Position numbers and translations under genes: made by a program
Shown: piece after piece, positions 31,698 to 45,545 of the stretch
Numbering within the stretch: the first letter of the stretch is position 1
Layout: every line of letters begins with the position of its first letter
Assembly (NCBI GenBank): GCA_000328365.1
Contig: KB292771.1
Coordinates: 154,877-218,876 of the forward strand
Reading direction: 5' to 3'
DNA length: 64,000 nt
Source of the DNA: Capitella teleta
Taxonomy: Eukaryota; Annelida; Polychaeta; Capitellidae
Notes under the pieces: generated by a model
What the model was told of the DNA's origin: nothing
Databases searched by the model: none
The model's input: the letters and a program-made list of their open reading frames with translations, nothing else

Positions 31698-34600
31698 CCT
31701 CTGGCGGGATCCACACAGGCCGATAAAAACCCGGGTATCTATGCAGATGTAAGCTGCAACCTCATTGGTCGGTTAAACTAACTGCAGAATACTGTAGCCA
31801 ATCGTAGGAGTTGTTACATCGCAACATGACCATTTGGGACGGATGCTCGCTAGTGCTATGCTTGGAATGCCTTGCCTGGTGTATTCTGCGCATGGGCAAC
31901 GCGCTGTATGCCCCAACCTAGTGCAATACCACGAGAACAACGCCTACGATTACTCTGTACACTCGTGTGCATGGCGATTGAGGGCTTTACGAGACCACTG
32001 AGGTCAAACCATGACTCTGGATTTGCAGTCGAACATCGCGGTATCCAACTGCATCTGACAATTGAGTTAAAATTTACCCAAAGTTGCGCTTTTCTCTGCT
32101 AGTTTGAGCATAACTTAACTAAATGCATCTGATTGTATAACACTCTAGGTCGGCTTAACACACCTGCCATCTTACTCTTAGATTACTTATTTGAGATCTG
32201 GGCAATTTTATGCATCAAGGGATATCGACCACAATCTCCTGTCATAAAATATATCGTCAGTTCTAACCGTGGCCCCCGCGTGCATCGTAAACCTTGACCT
32301 CGTAATATTACTCTTGTCCATTTTCTCCGTGGGTTGTCTGCAGCATGAACTGGTTGCTAAATAAGGATAATCATCATTCCTTCGTTCTACAGCTAGCAAC
32401 AGCAGCAGCCTCCCATGCTTCGCTCAGTGGATGAAGTTATTTTTATCTTGCAGCACAGCGCCTTGTACATTGGCGCCTGGTCTATTGCTGTATGAGTTAT
32501 AACAACACGTTAGGCATTAGCTTAAGCCCTAGTACACCGCATGTTTTCTATTACTTGTATTTTGGAGTTGAATACTCTTGTGATACCCACATTTCTCTGA
32601 CTTTTATGAGTTTGTATGCGTCTGAAAGCAATTGCTTTGACTTTGGGTTGCCCCGACAGCGCAATGTTCACCTTCGTTTTACTGGTGTCCGTTATCTTTC
32701 ATCTTTTAGTGCATCGTGAGCAAATAAATGCTTCTAAATCCACCTTTATTATCTCCAAACCGGGGCAAAAGGGAAGTCGCGGTTGAGTGGTCGCAACTAT
32801 TCATTTAATAAATATTTTGATGAGATTTGTGAATGCGAACTATCAACTTGAACTTATGTTTCAAACGGCGTGCAGGTTAACTTGTCAATAACATATATCC
32901 AGGGCAAATGTATACACCATGTTTTTGTATGTGCCATATATATTTACTTGCTGTGCATTTGAAGTATTCGTCAACATCACACGCCCCTATTTACCGTGTT
33001 TCTTTTTCGTGTTTACAGAGCTTTCTCATCGAGTTGCGTAATCAAGTCGACATTCAAGTTTCTCATCACAATCATAATATTTGCAACACCGATGACCCCC
33101 TTTCAGGCACGTCTGCTTCATGTTTCTCAAGGGTCAGCGGGGAGAAATTACTTCAAATTCAAAAGAACACTTTGCTACTTCCAGCATTTCCATTCACGTG
33201 TTCGTTGCGTTTTCGTGTTCGTTGAGTGTCAATATTAAATTAGCGTTGCGTTATTTGTAGACAAGGATGGTTATATATTTCTTATAACCATATCCGACCC
33301 GTCCTTATTTATCTTCCACTCAACCCATGAATTTCCACTTCCGGGCGATATTTCAGATGGTTGGCGGATTGCCTGGGCGCTTTAATGGCAGTACTAACTT
33401 AAATTAATTCAATTTAAGAATTTATACAGTGCCCAAGATGCTTCTACACTCCACTAAGTCACATACAACTAGTCTACAACTTTCCAGGATCCAGTTTTTA
33501 ATCAAACATAAATCCCTATCTCCTACTGTACTGCAGCTACGGACATGGGTTTTCATGTATATTACATGATTCAATCAATCCAAAATTAGTATCAATACAA
33601 TCCTTCCCATGCCTTAAGCACATATGCACCCCTCTCAAGTCATATGCAACAATTGCACACCTTTGAACTCTAGCGGTCACATGATTTATTCTTGTGGTCG
33701 GTCCATAAACAGTTTGCAAATAAACCATAGACCACATTCCCATGCTCTTTCATCATATGTAATTCCATGTTCTCTTCTTCGTCTCTCTGCCACTTTCAGC
33801 ATGGACTTTTTTTGACTTTTTTGTTCATTTCATTAACTTCACAACACACTTTTGTCTCTTGGTGCATTATTGCAATTTGTCAATGCAATATCAATGAATC
33901 TTAAACGTGAGGAAATATGATAATGAATGAATAATGAATATCCATAATGAATAATAATGAATTCTTGAAGAATAAACACAGTTGAATAATTAATATCATC
34001 GCGTGCATCTTACGTCACAAGCGGTCACACCATGTGGTTTCTGAACAGGGATAGCATCTTTTAGTGAGATTTTTTGGTTACTCAATTACTCATAATTATT
34101 TCACAACTTACCGAAACGCAAACTAGCCGCGTCGAAAAAGTACTGTTATAAGTTTAAAGTAATTACGAGAATTTTACAAACCTTTAAAGTTTAAACCTAA
34201 TCATGATTATATTAGTTGCCTATACATTTATGGTTCTCCTTCTGCAATTTCAGTTTCACTTTGTCACCTTGGTATGTGAGAGCCATTCTGCAGTTAATTG
34301 ATTCTCATAAATTCTTCAACTACATGTCCTTTAAGTGGTGAGATTTAACCTTTGATGAATAATACGTTTTGACAAATCTTAGTCATCTTGAAACTCTAGC
34401 TGTGAATGCTTCGATTCAGGTAAAATACACACGTGCTCCTAACGAATTATGTAATGTTATCATAATTAATGCGCTATCATTTTCTCTTCTACTATAACAT
34501 GATACTAGCCACCTACATGTATATGGAAGCTTTGCAATCTGTTATTTAGTTCGTTTCCATCTCACTTTTTTACTTATTATTATTTTTTTTTTTTTTTTTT

Positions 34601-35559
34601 TTTATTTTTTTTTTTTTAGCAGCAGATTTTTTTTTCTTTTTGACCGCTTCGTTAGTTTTCTCTTTTCTTTAGTTCACCGGTGAGTCTTCTTTTATGACAC
34701 CCATAAAGATTAAAATAAAATAAGATAAAGATCATATTTTATATTTTATATTTTATAGACTTTAATAACTTTGTATGTCACAATCCCTCCCCAGTTTCAT
34801 ATCCTGAATGCGCCATAATTACGTGTATAACTTAATATTCGCTTTCTGTAGAATCGAATAATTTCGATTTTAATTCAGTCATTGACTCATTATATGCTAC
34901 ATACAATGATTTATTAAACGATACGGCCACACACTATATGCTAATAAAATATTAAATGAATATATCGGCAAATCCGCATGATTGTTCGCAATCCTGCACC
35001 CAGCGCGATGCATGAATTGCCCTACCAATAACACCCACACATCCCCATCTTACCACGCGGCCTTATCTCTCCTCTTCTCTCCATCATCCTCACTTCTACT
35101 GATGTGCTCCTTCTTTGAGCAATGGCGTTCGCTTTAGACAAAGCTGCTGCTGTTTGGTGTTGGGGTCATGGGGTCACTGTAGGCTGCTAATCGCTCTTTT
35201 GGGCAGACTGTGCATTTCATCGCTATTCTACAGTAGACTTCTGTTGTGTGAACCTCTACAAAAGTATCACTACCCCGATGACAGGGACACTAAATAATTA
35301 ATTATGACTTATAAGTGTATATCAATTGTACAATATTATTTAATTGATATGTGGTGTCATCATCATTCATGAGTTGTTCATTGCTGTAATGGACAATGCC
35401 ATTGACACGTGCACTGTGTCCATCACCAGCACAATTGACCCATCCGTTCGTATCTTATCACCAGCCGGTTGCATGTCGACTCCGGAAGGAGAGCTGCGTA
35501 AACAAGTACACACTCCCTTCCTGACGCCGGCTCGAGCGGGATAGAAATACAGACGTGCG

Positions 35560-35568
35560 TATAAATAG
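35560..35568 (+). promoter_or_regulatory. Candidate TATA box with donor-like first exon
   Basis: TATAAATAG is followed 30 bases later by GAGCCATCCCTCTACAG and a GTTAGA donor. This could be a short untranslated first exon. I found no downstream coding exon. Confidence 0.25.
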
Positions 35569-36379
35569 TCTTACAGGAGCTGAGCCATCCCTCTACAGGT
35601 TAGAAGTTGATAAAAAGTGGTTCCCTTGGCAAATGTTACCGCACAATAACACCAACATATGCCGATCTCCATATTTCATCTGTTAATCTACGAGCTGCAT
35701 GGATTCGTCTGACGTTTGACATCCACTTCTCTGCGATTAGTTCTGCTCCACAATATTCCCAAGTTTTGCTGTTTTCCTGGGTTCATCCGTCAGGATCCGA
35801 TCCCTGTGTGCATGTGGGTTAGTTTAGCCTCCATGTACAACTGGCGACAGAACTTAGATTACGCGGAATAAGATGATGCTAAGCGCTGTTCGCACAACTT
35901 GTATTACTTATAATACATGTACTCTTAATTGTTTGCATTCATTGGCTGAAAGTATAAATCAAAGGGAAATTTAGCCGAACTTATTAATACGGTACAAAGT
36001 ATCTGAATAAATGCCGAATATTATCATTATTAGCATATCAGATGTATTATTATTGAGGGGCACTCGTTTCTTCTTATCGTTCCCTTAAATTTCCACCAGA
36101 CGAGTGGAAAAAAAAAACACACTATTGGGAGATCGAGTGTCTTTACGCAAATCCATTGGTTCCAGATTATCTCCATCAGCTCTGTGTATTTATTGATCAT
36201 TGTGGATCTTTCAAGAAGCCGCAGATGTGCTGCTGAGGTTTGGGTGTGACGTAAGAATCGTTTGCCCCCAGCAACAAGGTTTTGCACAGTTAGAATAACT
36301 CTGCAGCCTCAGGAAAATCGGGAGTCCTCGGATTACACCCGACAGACAGGTTCCATGGGAAATAATTCTATTATAGGTT

Positions 36380-36387
36380 TATAAAAG
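36380..36387 (+). promoter_or_regulatory. Candidate TATA box TATAAAAG
   Basis: GTTTATAAAAGGAGG is a strong TATA-box match. The next ATG (36471) opens only a short frame, so the gene, if any, is unknown. Confidence 0.25.
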
Positions 36388-38227
36388 GAGGACACCAACT
36401 TTTGTGACGCGGAGATTTTCATCCTTTTGACATTGTCACCAACAAAATAAGCCAGGACGTTAATCGATCGATGATGCTCTTTTGTGTTGTTTGGTCACGT
36501 GTCCAGTCACTCCAGCGACACCATAATTTTTGATATAATCGCAGATTTAGCTAATCCTTTTTTTCTTTTCTTTTTTCAGAATAAAACATATGAAGTTTAT
36601 GGGAATCATAAAATATCATATGTAACTTTCACCTGTTTAAAAGGAAAGGGAAAACTCTCATTAAAGTTTATAAACGTACGAGAACTAAAGATGTCGGCTG
36701 TCTCATTCAGCACAATGGTGACCCGATTCGTGGCTCATATCGGACATTCTTGCTCCATTCCGTGGCAGAAAAAATCTACTCAAAACCATGGAAAGGAAAT
36801 CCATAGCCAATTAGACTCCGAATATAATTACACTATATTATAGGAATACCCATTAGCACACGCTCTCTTCACATGACAATTGCTGTGTGTTTTTCAGTCC
36901 GAATACAACGAGCTAACTATGAAAGAAATGTTGCTTATATTATCCATAAACTTCATCATAGAACTTCATCTTAGGGAATAGAACCATTAACTCCATGTGC
37001 GACAAGAAGAACTCGTTACATCATAACCTTCATTCACATCTCATAAACTTATTTCACATTTATATATCGTATTAGGGCGGCCTCTGCCCCGGGCGTTTTA
37101 ATGGTAAAATATGTAGCAAGTATAGTGGCTGCTGAGAGTGATAATGCCTTATTATTCAACTCTTTCAAAACTTCAGTATCGCAATCAATGTCACTCATTG
37201 ATACTCAATTTTTAGCAAAATCAGAAACCTTGGATTTCAGCCCAAATCTGCGTTTCCATAGCAACGTATGCCTACTCCCACACGAACTACTAGTCCGGTA
37301 GGGAGGTTTTCAGCATAACACACACACACAGCGTGTGGGTAGAGTGCTCTTTCTTCGCGCAGATATTTCCATCGGCAGATCTTCAAAGTTCTTGCGTCAG
37401 TCGGAATGAACAGCTGAGTTCAGGCAGCCATATTAATCGCTCCACAGTTGCTCCGGCTGCTGCGACCGATTGCCAATGCCTCTTTCGTATGTACATGTAC
37501 TTGTTATAGGAAATGCTAAAAATTGAAGCTCCAGCAATTGATTACTGGTATGTGGCAGTATTATGCACTATTCGGCCAGCGACACTGCATGAAATGAGCA
37601 ACACCCAAATCATGTGAGAGCTATGCAGGTTGCAGTTTGATGAGGAAGGGGAAAACGCCCAAGAAAGTCGGCATTTCTTCGTTTCCTCGACTCGTTAAAC
37701 ATATGTAAAACAGTATATAAATATCGCGCTTTAAAAAAAAGTTAAAACAAGCGGCATTAATTAATGGTGAAATTAATCGTAATATTGATTTATGCTTCAT
37801 TCGATACAAAAATCATAAACAATCATAAAAAATCATAACGCTCATTCTTCTACGTCCGGAGCACTGTCCATTTTGAGGTTTCATAAAGCGAGCCAATTGA
37901 GACCGAACTGTATCTGAGCATTTTGGCTCGGATACCGCCGGGTTTAGTAGACAACCGAACCCAAATGACAACCCGAAGTTGGTGGTGATTGAGATGTATA
38001 CTTTACGAGAGCGACGTGTTATATATCATCCTAATCAACTAGTCTCCATATCTTGGTGCATATGTATCCTTTTAGAGGGTCTTAGCCTAGATTAGTCAAC
38101 AGAGTACGTTATAGTGAAAACTAAAAAGGCGTTTGAGCGTGAGAAAGCTGGTCATCATGATTTCAACTTCTATCATTGATCGATAGAAAATCTATATGTA
38201 ATAAGACACCAATATACGCCCAAACGC

Positions 38228-38233
38228 ATTTAA
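38228..38233 (-). terminator. Candidate polyadenylation signal of the ZGRF1-like gene
   Basis: TTTAAT on plus is ATTAAA on minus, about 205 bases after the stop at 38438. ATTAAA is the commonest variant signal. Confidence 0.35.
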
Positions 38234-38437
38234 TAACAGTACGAATCAGTAATGCTTAATTAATCATTATACAGAGCATATTCAGTTCCATGAGAAACAT
38301 ATTATTCACATTACACTTCAGTTGCTTTTCTTTCGGAAGGATTGCTTTCAAAATAAATGATATTGAAAATACAACCAAAACAACGTGCAGCACAGAGAGA
38401 CGTTAACCTCTAAAGAAACGAATGCAAAATTCGATAT

Positions 38438-41203
38438 TCAAATTGGTTCAAATCTTCCTTTATAAGCAGGAAGCGGAATTTCATCATCGGAATCTTGAAA
38501 CTGATCCCACTTTGACGCAACCATAACGCTCTGTTCAACTGCAAAAGAGGGTTGAACAAAATCATAACGCACTTCCATAAAATCAGTTTCATCTGAATCA
38601 TAACGCACTACTCCGGGAGATTCACAACATGCGGCATGAAGGGATTCATAACGCACTTTTTCTTTGGCTTCGACAGCGGTATCATAACGCACTTTATCAC
38701 AGCGTGTTGCTGCGTCTAATGTTGTGCTATTTTCATAAGAATCAAACACGATTTGATCGAGAGGCGGCTGACTCCTCAGAGATTGTTTGCTCTCAACCAC
38801 AGCTGCAAATATAACACAAAAATAACATCAAACAAATCATGAGTATAAAATATCGAAATGATATTAAAACATTGCAAGTGAAATAGAAGTTGAAAGCTGA
38901 CCTGCAAATTCATGAATCATTGGGGATTTTAAAACGCTCTGGAAAACCGCAGAATCTGAGGGGAGGAAAATCCAAATTTACTAACGTCAAAACTAAAAAT
39001 TCAGGAATGCTATTTGACGACCTTTGCTGAGTTCACAAGAATTTTAAGGTTGATCTATCAACTTTAATATAAAGTCCATTAAATGACTGAACACATGGAT
39101 CCTTTTAAATTATGAAGGAAGGAACGAAGGAAAACCTCGAGTGATGCCATCAAATGTGGAATACAGAGACTGAGATGGAGAACACGGAACACGTTGATCA
39201 TCTGTGGAAATGAAAGAAAAAAAAGTTATGAATTAGCATAAATTAGCATATTGATTACCCTCAGGAGGGCAGGTCTGCATGAATGGCCACTGAGTGAGGT
39301 CAACAAAGTTGCTTGCAGCGGGAGGGGATTCCCTGAGCGGTGGTTGCCTCATGACTGTGCTGCTGCTCTTGAAACCTCTCAGCGTATAAATATCCTGAAA
39401 GAAAAAGAAAAATTGACAAGAATTCTCAATTTTAAATAAACTTACGTCGTTTTGAGGCTGGCTGGTTTTATTCTTCTTATTGACGAGATCTTTTGGATGA
39501 GGAAGAGAATCAGACAGTTTGGGAACTAGAAAAAAATTACTGATTCATATTAATAATGTTCAATGACTCACCAGCCGGGGAAGGTGGTCTTACAGGAACA
39601 TATTCTTCTTCAGTCGCTTTACGTAATTCAAAATTCCGCACAACTTTGGTGAAACCTTGCAAGTCAATTGCATCAGCTTGGGAATCAAATGAAACAGAGA
39701 ACCTGTCATCTGGTGACCCATGGCAACACTCCAACAAAGGCGATTCACAAATGAGCTCAGGTGAAAGCAAAACAGGTGAAAGTTTGTGGCCGTATAGCAC
39801 AGATAACTCTGGAGAGAACTGGAGATTGGCGAGACCGCACACAGACTGAGGTCTCTTGCGTATGATTTCACGTGAAATGGGTGAGAAATCTTGTGAGAGA
39901 AAGTCGCACTCAAGGTCAAAGTTCACATCCTCAGTAGCGATTGATTCTAATTCAATGTGGGATTTCTCTGATTTTGAAACAATTTCATGCGTTTTAATAC
40001 TATTTGTTTGATACTGAACCTCATTGAAATCTTCAATTTCCAGGTTTTGCATCGCTCGCACAATATCCGGATATCTAGAAATGGTTTGAAATTGATTCGA
40101 ATCCAAACACTTCAAAACAGCGTCATTGTGCAAAGTCGGAATAAATGTTACAAAGGTGAAGAGTTCACAGGTAACCAGAGTAGAGTCACACAGCACAGCA
40201 TCAAGCGCAGATATTTCACCAAGATGCGAATCATGAACATCCACGTCAAGATCTGCAAGTCATAAATCTGTGAAAAAGTGAAATCAGTCAGATTAAAAAA
40301 TTCAGAAATATTCACCGTCTGATTTGGCGTCAGTGAGCAGTTGATTGATGACAGGATCGGGAACGGCTTCATTCTTTTTCTGCTTCACCAGTTTCATGAT
40401 GTCCGCCATCGATCGCTTCTGCACATCACGCTTTGGCTCCTCAGTTACAGCGGTGGCCACCAGGGGCTCTGGGGTTGCAATCGTTGGTGCGTAAGCAGGG
40501 GAAGAATCCGGGACGTCAGAGGCAAGGGGAGGGGAGTCAAACGTGTTGAAGAGGGAAACATTATGTTGTTTAGGAGGAGGTGGAGGAGGAGGGGATGGAG
40601 AAGAGGTGGGAGGAGGAGGAGGCCGCATTAGGTTGCCAGAGACCGACGTGTACATGTCATCATCGTCATCGTTCATCTCAGCCTGCACTTGCGCCATCGG
40701 TTTCATCTGACGTGGTGCCACGAATCCCTTCTGGGGCCTTTTCCTCTTCAGCCCCACCCTCAGAGGCTGAGCTGCCTCAGGAGGAGCAACTGACTCCTCA
40801 GCAGGAGGGGGAGGGGAGTCACCCCCCTTCAAGACGCTCTCAATCTGAAGCATGTATCGCTCAGTCTCAATCTCATCTCCCACGTTCAACTGCAGTGCAG
40901 CCATTCAATTGACCGTTAATAAATGTGTTATGTTAATAAGCGCACCGTCGGTTGCTTGGTGTAGAAACTGCTCACAAACATTCGGTTCATGTTTAGAATA
41001 CACGCCTGCAAAGGGAACATAACAAAGTGATCAGATCTACAGCTTTAATTACCTTGACTTTGAGTCCTTGCCTGGGGAGAGTGAGAAACCCATCGATCCA
41101 TGTCTTGGCTTTCTTGCTCTTCTGGTGAGTGTACAAAATCTGATGAAAAGGTCAAAGGTCAACACGGAACAAAAGAACCTGCAACGCTCACCGCAAACTC
41201 CAT
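38438..41203 (-). CDS. ZGRF1-like protein with N-terminal DUF2439 only
   Basis: Ten exons join in phase: 41203-41192, 41139-41053, 41005-40946, 40889-40316, 40252-39572, 39525-39446, 39394-39259, 39201-39136, 38955-38902 and 38802-38438 (704 residues). Residues 1-75 match the N-terminal domain of ZGRF1/C4orf21 (DUF2439): ILYTHQKSKKAKTWIDGF and then VGDEIETERYMLQIE. A low-complexity part follows, with a basic motif (LKRKRPQKGF), Pro runs (PPPPPTSSPSPPPPPPP) and many acidic Ser-Pro stretches. Animal ZGRF1 is about 2100 residues and continues with a GRF zinc finger and a superfamily 1 helicase that works at DNA crosslinks. Neither is seen here before the stop. The last exon has four VRY(D/E) repeats and ends KGRFEPI. 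The exon 8 donor (GTTTTC) is weak. It could be a stand-alone scaffold, or the N-terminal half of a split gene. Confidence 0.8.
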
Positions 41204-42716
41204 GATCGCCAAGGCAACACAGCAGAGAAGAATGGATTACTGCAAAACATATATTAATTTTATTGTATATTATATTTTTTTTTTTTACATATACATTAAT
41301 TAATTGGTTAAATCCTGACGAATTATCAGCAAGAGAGATTAATTAGTAAGCATCTCCTGATCAATAGTATATATTGACTACACAGTGCAGTATATAGGCC
41401 TATCAAATGTCACATAAATAAACGGCATATGGTCTGCCATGCAAAGTTGGTCTATCCTTATGAAAAATCGCCTTTCACTGACAATAATTTACAATAACCA
41501 ACTAATTTTCGCATGTATACAAAAAACAGCAGGCATTCTAATCATATTTCACATCAATATTTGTTGAATCTTCTATAAAGATTTAGTTCTAAACTTTTAG
41601 TACGACGCAAATCTAATTTCTAAGAATAGCGCTAAACTTCAATCCGAGCGACGCGCTGCTGGCGGATGTTTACATTACGCAACGTTCGCGGTTGCCAGCA
41701 TTTTCCTTAGTAAAAGTAGCATTTTCATGATATGAAAAGAGTTCAGCAGTAAATCTAAAACTCGGATCGGTTGTTGTGGCCCTTTGTGAAATTGCAGGCT
41801 ACAGCATGGTCGCTGTTATATTTGGTGGGTTATTTGCATGAGAATTGTAAAGTAACCTGGAAGCCTAAAATTTTAATTAGTGTGGACTCATTTTGCCATT
41901 TTTGGGCCTGACATGGTAGGGCTGATCCACGGGCGATCGGGATCACAGATCGGATCATAGTATTACTATTAGCTCCCGAGGGTATACAGTGATAATTATT
42001 ATAGTATAGTACTGTATACACTACGCTACGGCTTGAGGAGCTAACATAGTATATACTATACTAGCTGACATACTACAGCGAGCCCAATGGTATACAGACC
42101 TCGCCCAAGAATCTGTGCTAATACTATACTTATAATTAGCTGACATACTACAGCAAGACCCAGGGGTCCATGGACCTCGCCCGATTTATCTGAGCTAACT
42201 TCAAACTTGTAATATTAATAATAATTATAATAGCCAATAGGGCTAGGTTCATACTATAACTATTAAGTTCAAACGTCTCTGCGTCTATTAAGTAATTAAC
42301 TATAACTATGTGACTATCACAGCCTCACAGGTCAAGAATCAGGATTGACTCGCCTTCCTTAGGTCTTGATCTTTGAAATTCAAATTGATTTCAAGTAAAC
42401 AGGGTCATCAACAGACTCTCTGATTCCTTGCCGAACGTTCTAAAAGCTAAAATTATCGACTACAATTGTAACATGAAAAAAGGCGCCGGATGACGTATAT
42501 ACATGTAGCAGACGAATGCTATACGTGAAATCAACATTGCTTCCATTTTCTCCTTAGCATCGATTTCTGAAAAAAATAATACAGAGTAGGCCAAAAGTAA
42601 GCACACAAGCGTGCTAAAGATATCCGTTTGCAATTTTGAATGCGAGAGAGAGAAGTGAGAATTATGAGAGTTGGCATGTGGGTGAAAGCCTATGAAGGTG
42701 ATGTATCTACGCTTGA
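41204..42716. other. Intergenic, no gene seen
   Basis: AT-rich sequence between the ZGRF1-like gene and the inverted repeat. It contains the short local repeats CTGACATACTACAGC(A/G)AG (near 42064 and 42141). Confidence 0.5.
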
Positions 42717-43445
42717 GAACAATTTTTCCTAATTGTAGACGCCAGGCTCAAACACCAGTACCCTCTTAACATATGTTTCCCCTATACCTGGCTGAAAAAT
42801 GCCCGAAAAATGTGGTTAACATGGTCATAACGTTTTATTCCAGAGAGCAACAGCTTAAAATATTACGATACAGAGAAGCAACCATCATTAACATGTTGTG
42901 ACATTTTCAAAACAATATTGCAGATAATTTCAGAGTTATTCGACTTTTTTCGAACATTATCAGAAATATATTCATTTTTTAAGCGATTGTAGCTGTCTCC
43001 ACGCCGCTTCCGATTAGTTAAGCTTGATGAATCGTCGGTCACCCTTATTAAGAAGAGTCAGCCCACATTATTGCTTCATCAGGCAAGATTGCCGATAAGC
43101 TTAAGTAATACTTTAAAAAGCAAACACTCCCTAAACTTTACATGGAGGCAGCTCATAATTGCTTAAAAAATAAAAACGTTTCTGATCATGTTTGACAAAA
43201 GTCGAATAAATCTGCAATTATATTTGATATTGTTTTGAAACTTTCACAACATACTCTTGGTGGTTGCATCTCTACGTCTTGTAAATTTGAAGTTGTCGCT
43301 CTTTCGAGTAAAAGGATATGACCATATTAACTGCGATTTTTGGTCATTCCTCAGCCAGGTATAGGGGAAACACATGTTAAGCTGGGACTGGCGCTCGAAC
43401 CCAGCAGTGGACAATTGAGAAAATTTGATTTCCTGGGCAATAAAC
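42717..43445. repeat. Long imperfect inverted repeat, arms about 300 bp
   Basis: The left arm (about 42717-43010) and the reverse complement of the right arm (about 43140-43445) align along their length. Shared blocks include CTTAACATATG/CTTAACATGTG, TTTCCCCTATACCTGGCTGA, ATGGTCATA, TTTTCAAAACAATAT, TTATTCGACTTTT, ATTTTTTAAGC and GCTG(T/C)CTCCA. I estimate roughly 70-75% identity by eye. It may be a foldback/MITE-type element or two head-to-head copies of one repeat. Confidence 0.8.
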
Positions 43446-43548
43446 AGGCATTCACGCGACATGTTTACTCCCATTATTCTTCCTTTATTGTTATACTGCA
43501 CAGCAGGGAAGACACAAACTGACACTGTTTTACAGAGGGAACCAAAAA

Positions 43549-43557
43549 TTTTTTTTT

Positions 43558-43592
<35 letters not shown>
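43549..43592. repeat. T run and (TA)n microsatellite
   Basis: A T tract of about 14 is followed by about 14 TA units. Confidence 0.95.
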
Positions 43593-43595
<3 letters not shown>

Positions 43596-44818
43596 AATTC
43601 GTGAAAAACACATGAACATGAAGCATGCAAAGCCTATAAAAACACATTCAGAGAAAATATATAAATATATTTTTTTTTAAGATATTCACTATATATAAAA
43701 TAACCCTCAGGCGATAAAATAACACTAAGGCGATAACTCTATGTTAAAAAAAAAAACAAAAAAAAAAAAACATTTCAAATTTGCTAAAATAGACTAATTT
43801 TTCCAAAAATAGGTACCTGGTATTACTTTTTAACTTATTCTGTGCCCATTTATGCAAAAATGTCAGATACGAAATCTTTTTGAATGAGAGAGAGGAATCT
43901 TTAGGTGCAAGTGTTTTGTGATCGCAAAGAGAGCTTAATCAAATAAACCCCTGAACGAGTATTGTAGAATGCCATCTGCTGTGTGGCGCTTAACTGCAAA
44001 CTCTTTGCTTTGTTTAATGAAAAAACATTATTGCTATGATAAACTTAGTTTCAATGTTTCCCCTCTTGTAAATGATTTACTCAAACAAACGTGGCTAGAA
44101 ATCCGAAAACCTTAATTTTTTCGAAAGTTTGAAGGGTCGGCTTATGTGCCATTTTGTATTTACGCCATGTTATCATGTCCCACTGCTGGGGTGATGAAGC
44201 AAAATCTTTAACTGTTGCACATATGGAATCAGGCTAAAAGTAGATTACCTACTCCATGCTAACATTTTCACTGCTTTTCAATGGCACTGTCGTATCTGTG
44301 GGTTCAATAGATCCCACAGAAAGTGCTAAGATCTCACAGAATCTCACAGAAAATGCTGAGAAGCTGTTTATGAAACCTGGTTACTTGGTTAAGTGTGTCA
44401 ACCTAGGTGTACCTGACTTGATGAACTAATTTTCAAGTATAATAGTAACAGTAAAAGTCTGAGTAGCATTAATAGTAACAGTCTGAAGACAAACTAAAAT
44501 TTATATACATGCATCTATGATGAAGTCATATGCAACCATCTGCTAAGTGTTTCCATTGCAATTTACTACTATGTATAGCAAGTAAAATATAATGTTTGTC
44601 CGTCAAAATTGATTTCCGCCAGTTTCAGGGACATTGAGCTAAAAAAGATGAGTGAAGTCATAGGCAAAATAATGTGCGTAAAGAGAGGTACAATAATTAC
44701 TAGTGGAAAAAATGGATATTTATTGTATGAAAACAACAAAACAGATCATGAAATAGATTTACAGATGCAGTGCTTGTCAAAACACTTGATGAGCAGAGAT
44801 GAGGGATCTAGTGATAAC

Positions 44819-45545
44819 TAGTGATGGGCGAAACGAACTTTGGACTTCTACAAATATTGGCTGTTTTCCTAAGCTTTGGCTTCAAACAAAAAGATTGCAA
44901 CAAGTTCAAAGATCAAAATATTTTTCTTCTGATTTAATAAAACTTTGTAAATGACTTTGATTACTCACTCGTGTGCGAGAGCTCGTTTTACTTGCAGTAA
45001 TTAATCGATTGAATGCATAACATTGGATAAGAATCAACAAAGCATACTTTAAATCAACTCTAAATTTCTAAAGAGAAGATAAAACTTTTGCGAGTAAAGT
45101 CGTGAAGTAAACGTAAATAGTGGGGTTAGCAATCATTGGAAATAATAAGCTTTAAAGATCGAATTAGCATTAAGGATCAAGCAAACATATAATTGCACAA
45201 ATTCCTAATTCGTGATTTAGTTTGCTGAGGAGCTTTGGGCTTTATCAGAGGAGTATTGTGTGGCTCACTTTTGTGAATTTTGTAAAGCTTATTGGCTTAA
45301 AAGATGGCAGGGCATTGGAGCACAAAACAAAACCTGCCCAATCATATGTCGAGCTGCTCTTGATTGGTCAACTACCCCGAAAGGACGTTAATTGGTTGAC
45401 TCTACTTGCCTATATAATGATCAAAGATATTACTGCAATATAGTGGGTATACATTCGGCTCTGTACTTGGCTTCGTCGAATGTATACTCCTTGAAGCTTC
45501 AGCGCTTCGGATATTTTGGACAAATTCAGTTTTCGCCCATCACTA
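44819..45545. mobile_element. Non-autonomous hAT element (MITE), 727 bp, with 8-bp target duplication
   Basis: The terminal inverted repeats start TAGTGATGGGCGAA at both ends; the right end reads TTCGCCCATCACTA on plus. The 8 bases on each side are identical: GTGATAAC at 44811-44818 and 45546-45553. TIR type and 8-bp duplication are diagnostic of the hAT superfamily. The interior has no transposase-like frame. Exact duplications and matched ends suggest a recent insertion. Confidence 0.93.

Larger units (their letters stand above)
31700..38227. other. Intergenic upstream of the MHC gene, no gene recognised
   Basis: 6.5 kb of AT-rich DNA. The longest frames (for example 32908-33225, 36484-36843 on plus) lack codon bias and domains. 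It contains T tracts (34584-34618) and two TATA-like sites on plus, at 35560 and 36380. Confidence 0.55.

Noticed and set aside
43370-43430. tRNA-like B box (GGGTTCGAGCGCC on minus)
   Set aside because: No matching A box or cloverleaf; it is part of the inverted repeat arm and the other arm lacks the match.
44609-44821. 70-codon frame ending at the hAT MITE as a gene
   Set aside because: No domain; the stop lies at the MITE border and the frame stops again soon after the insertion site is closed.
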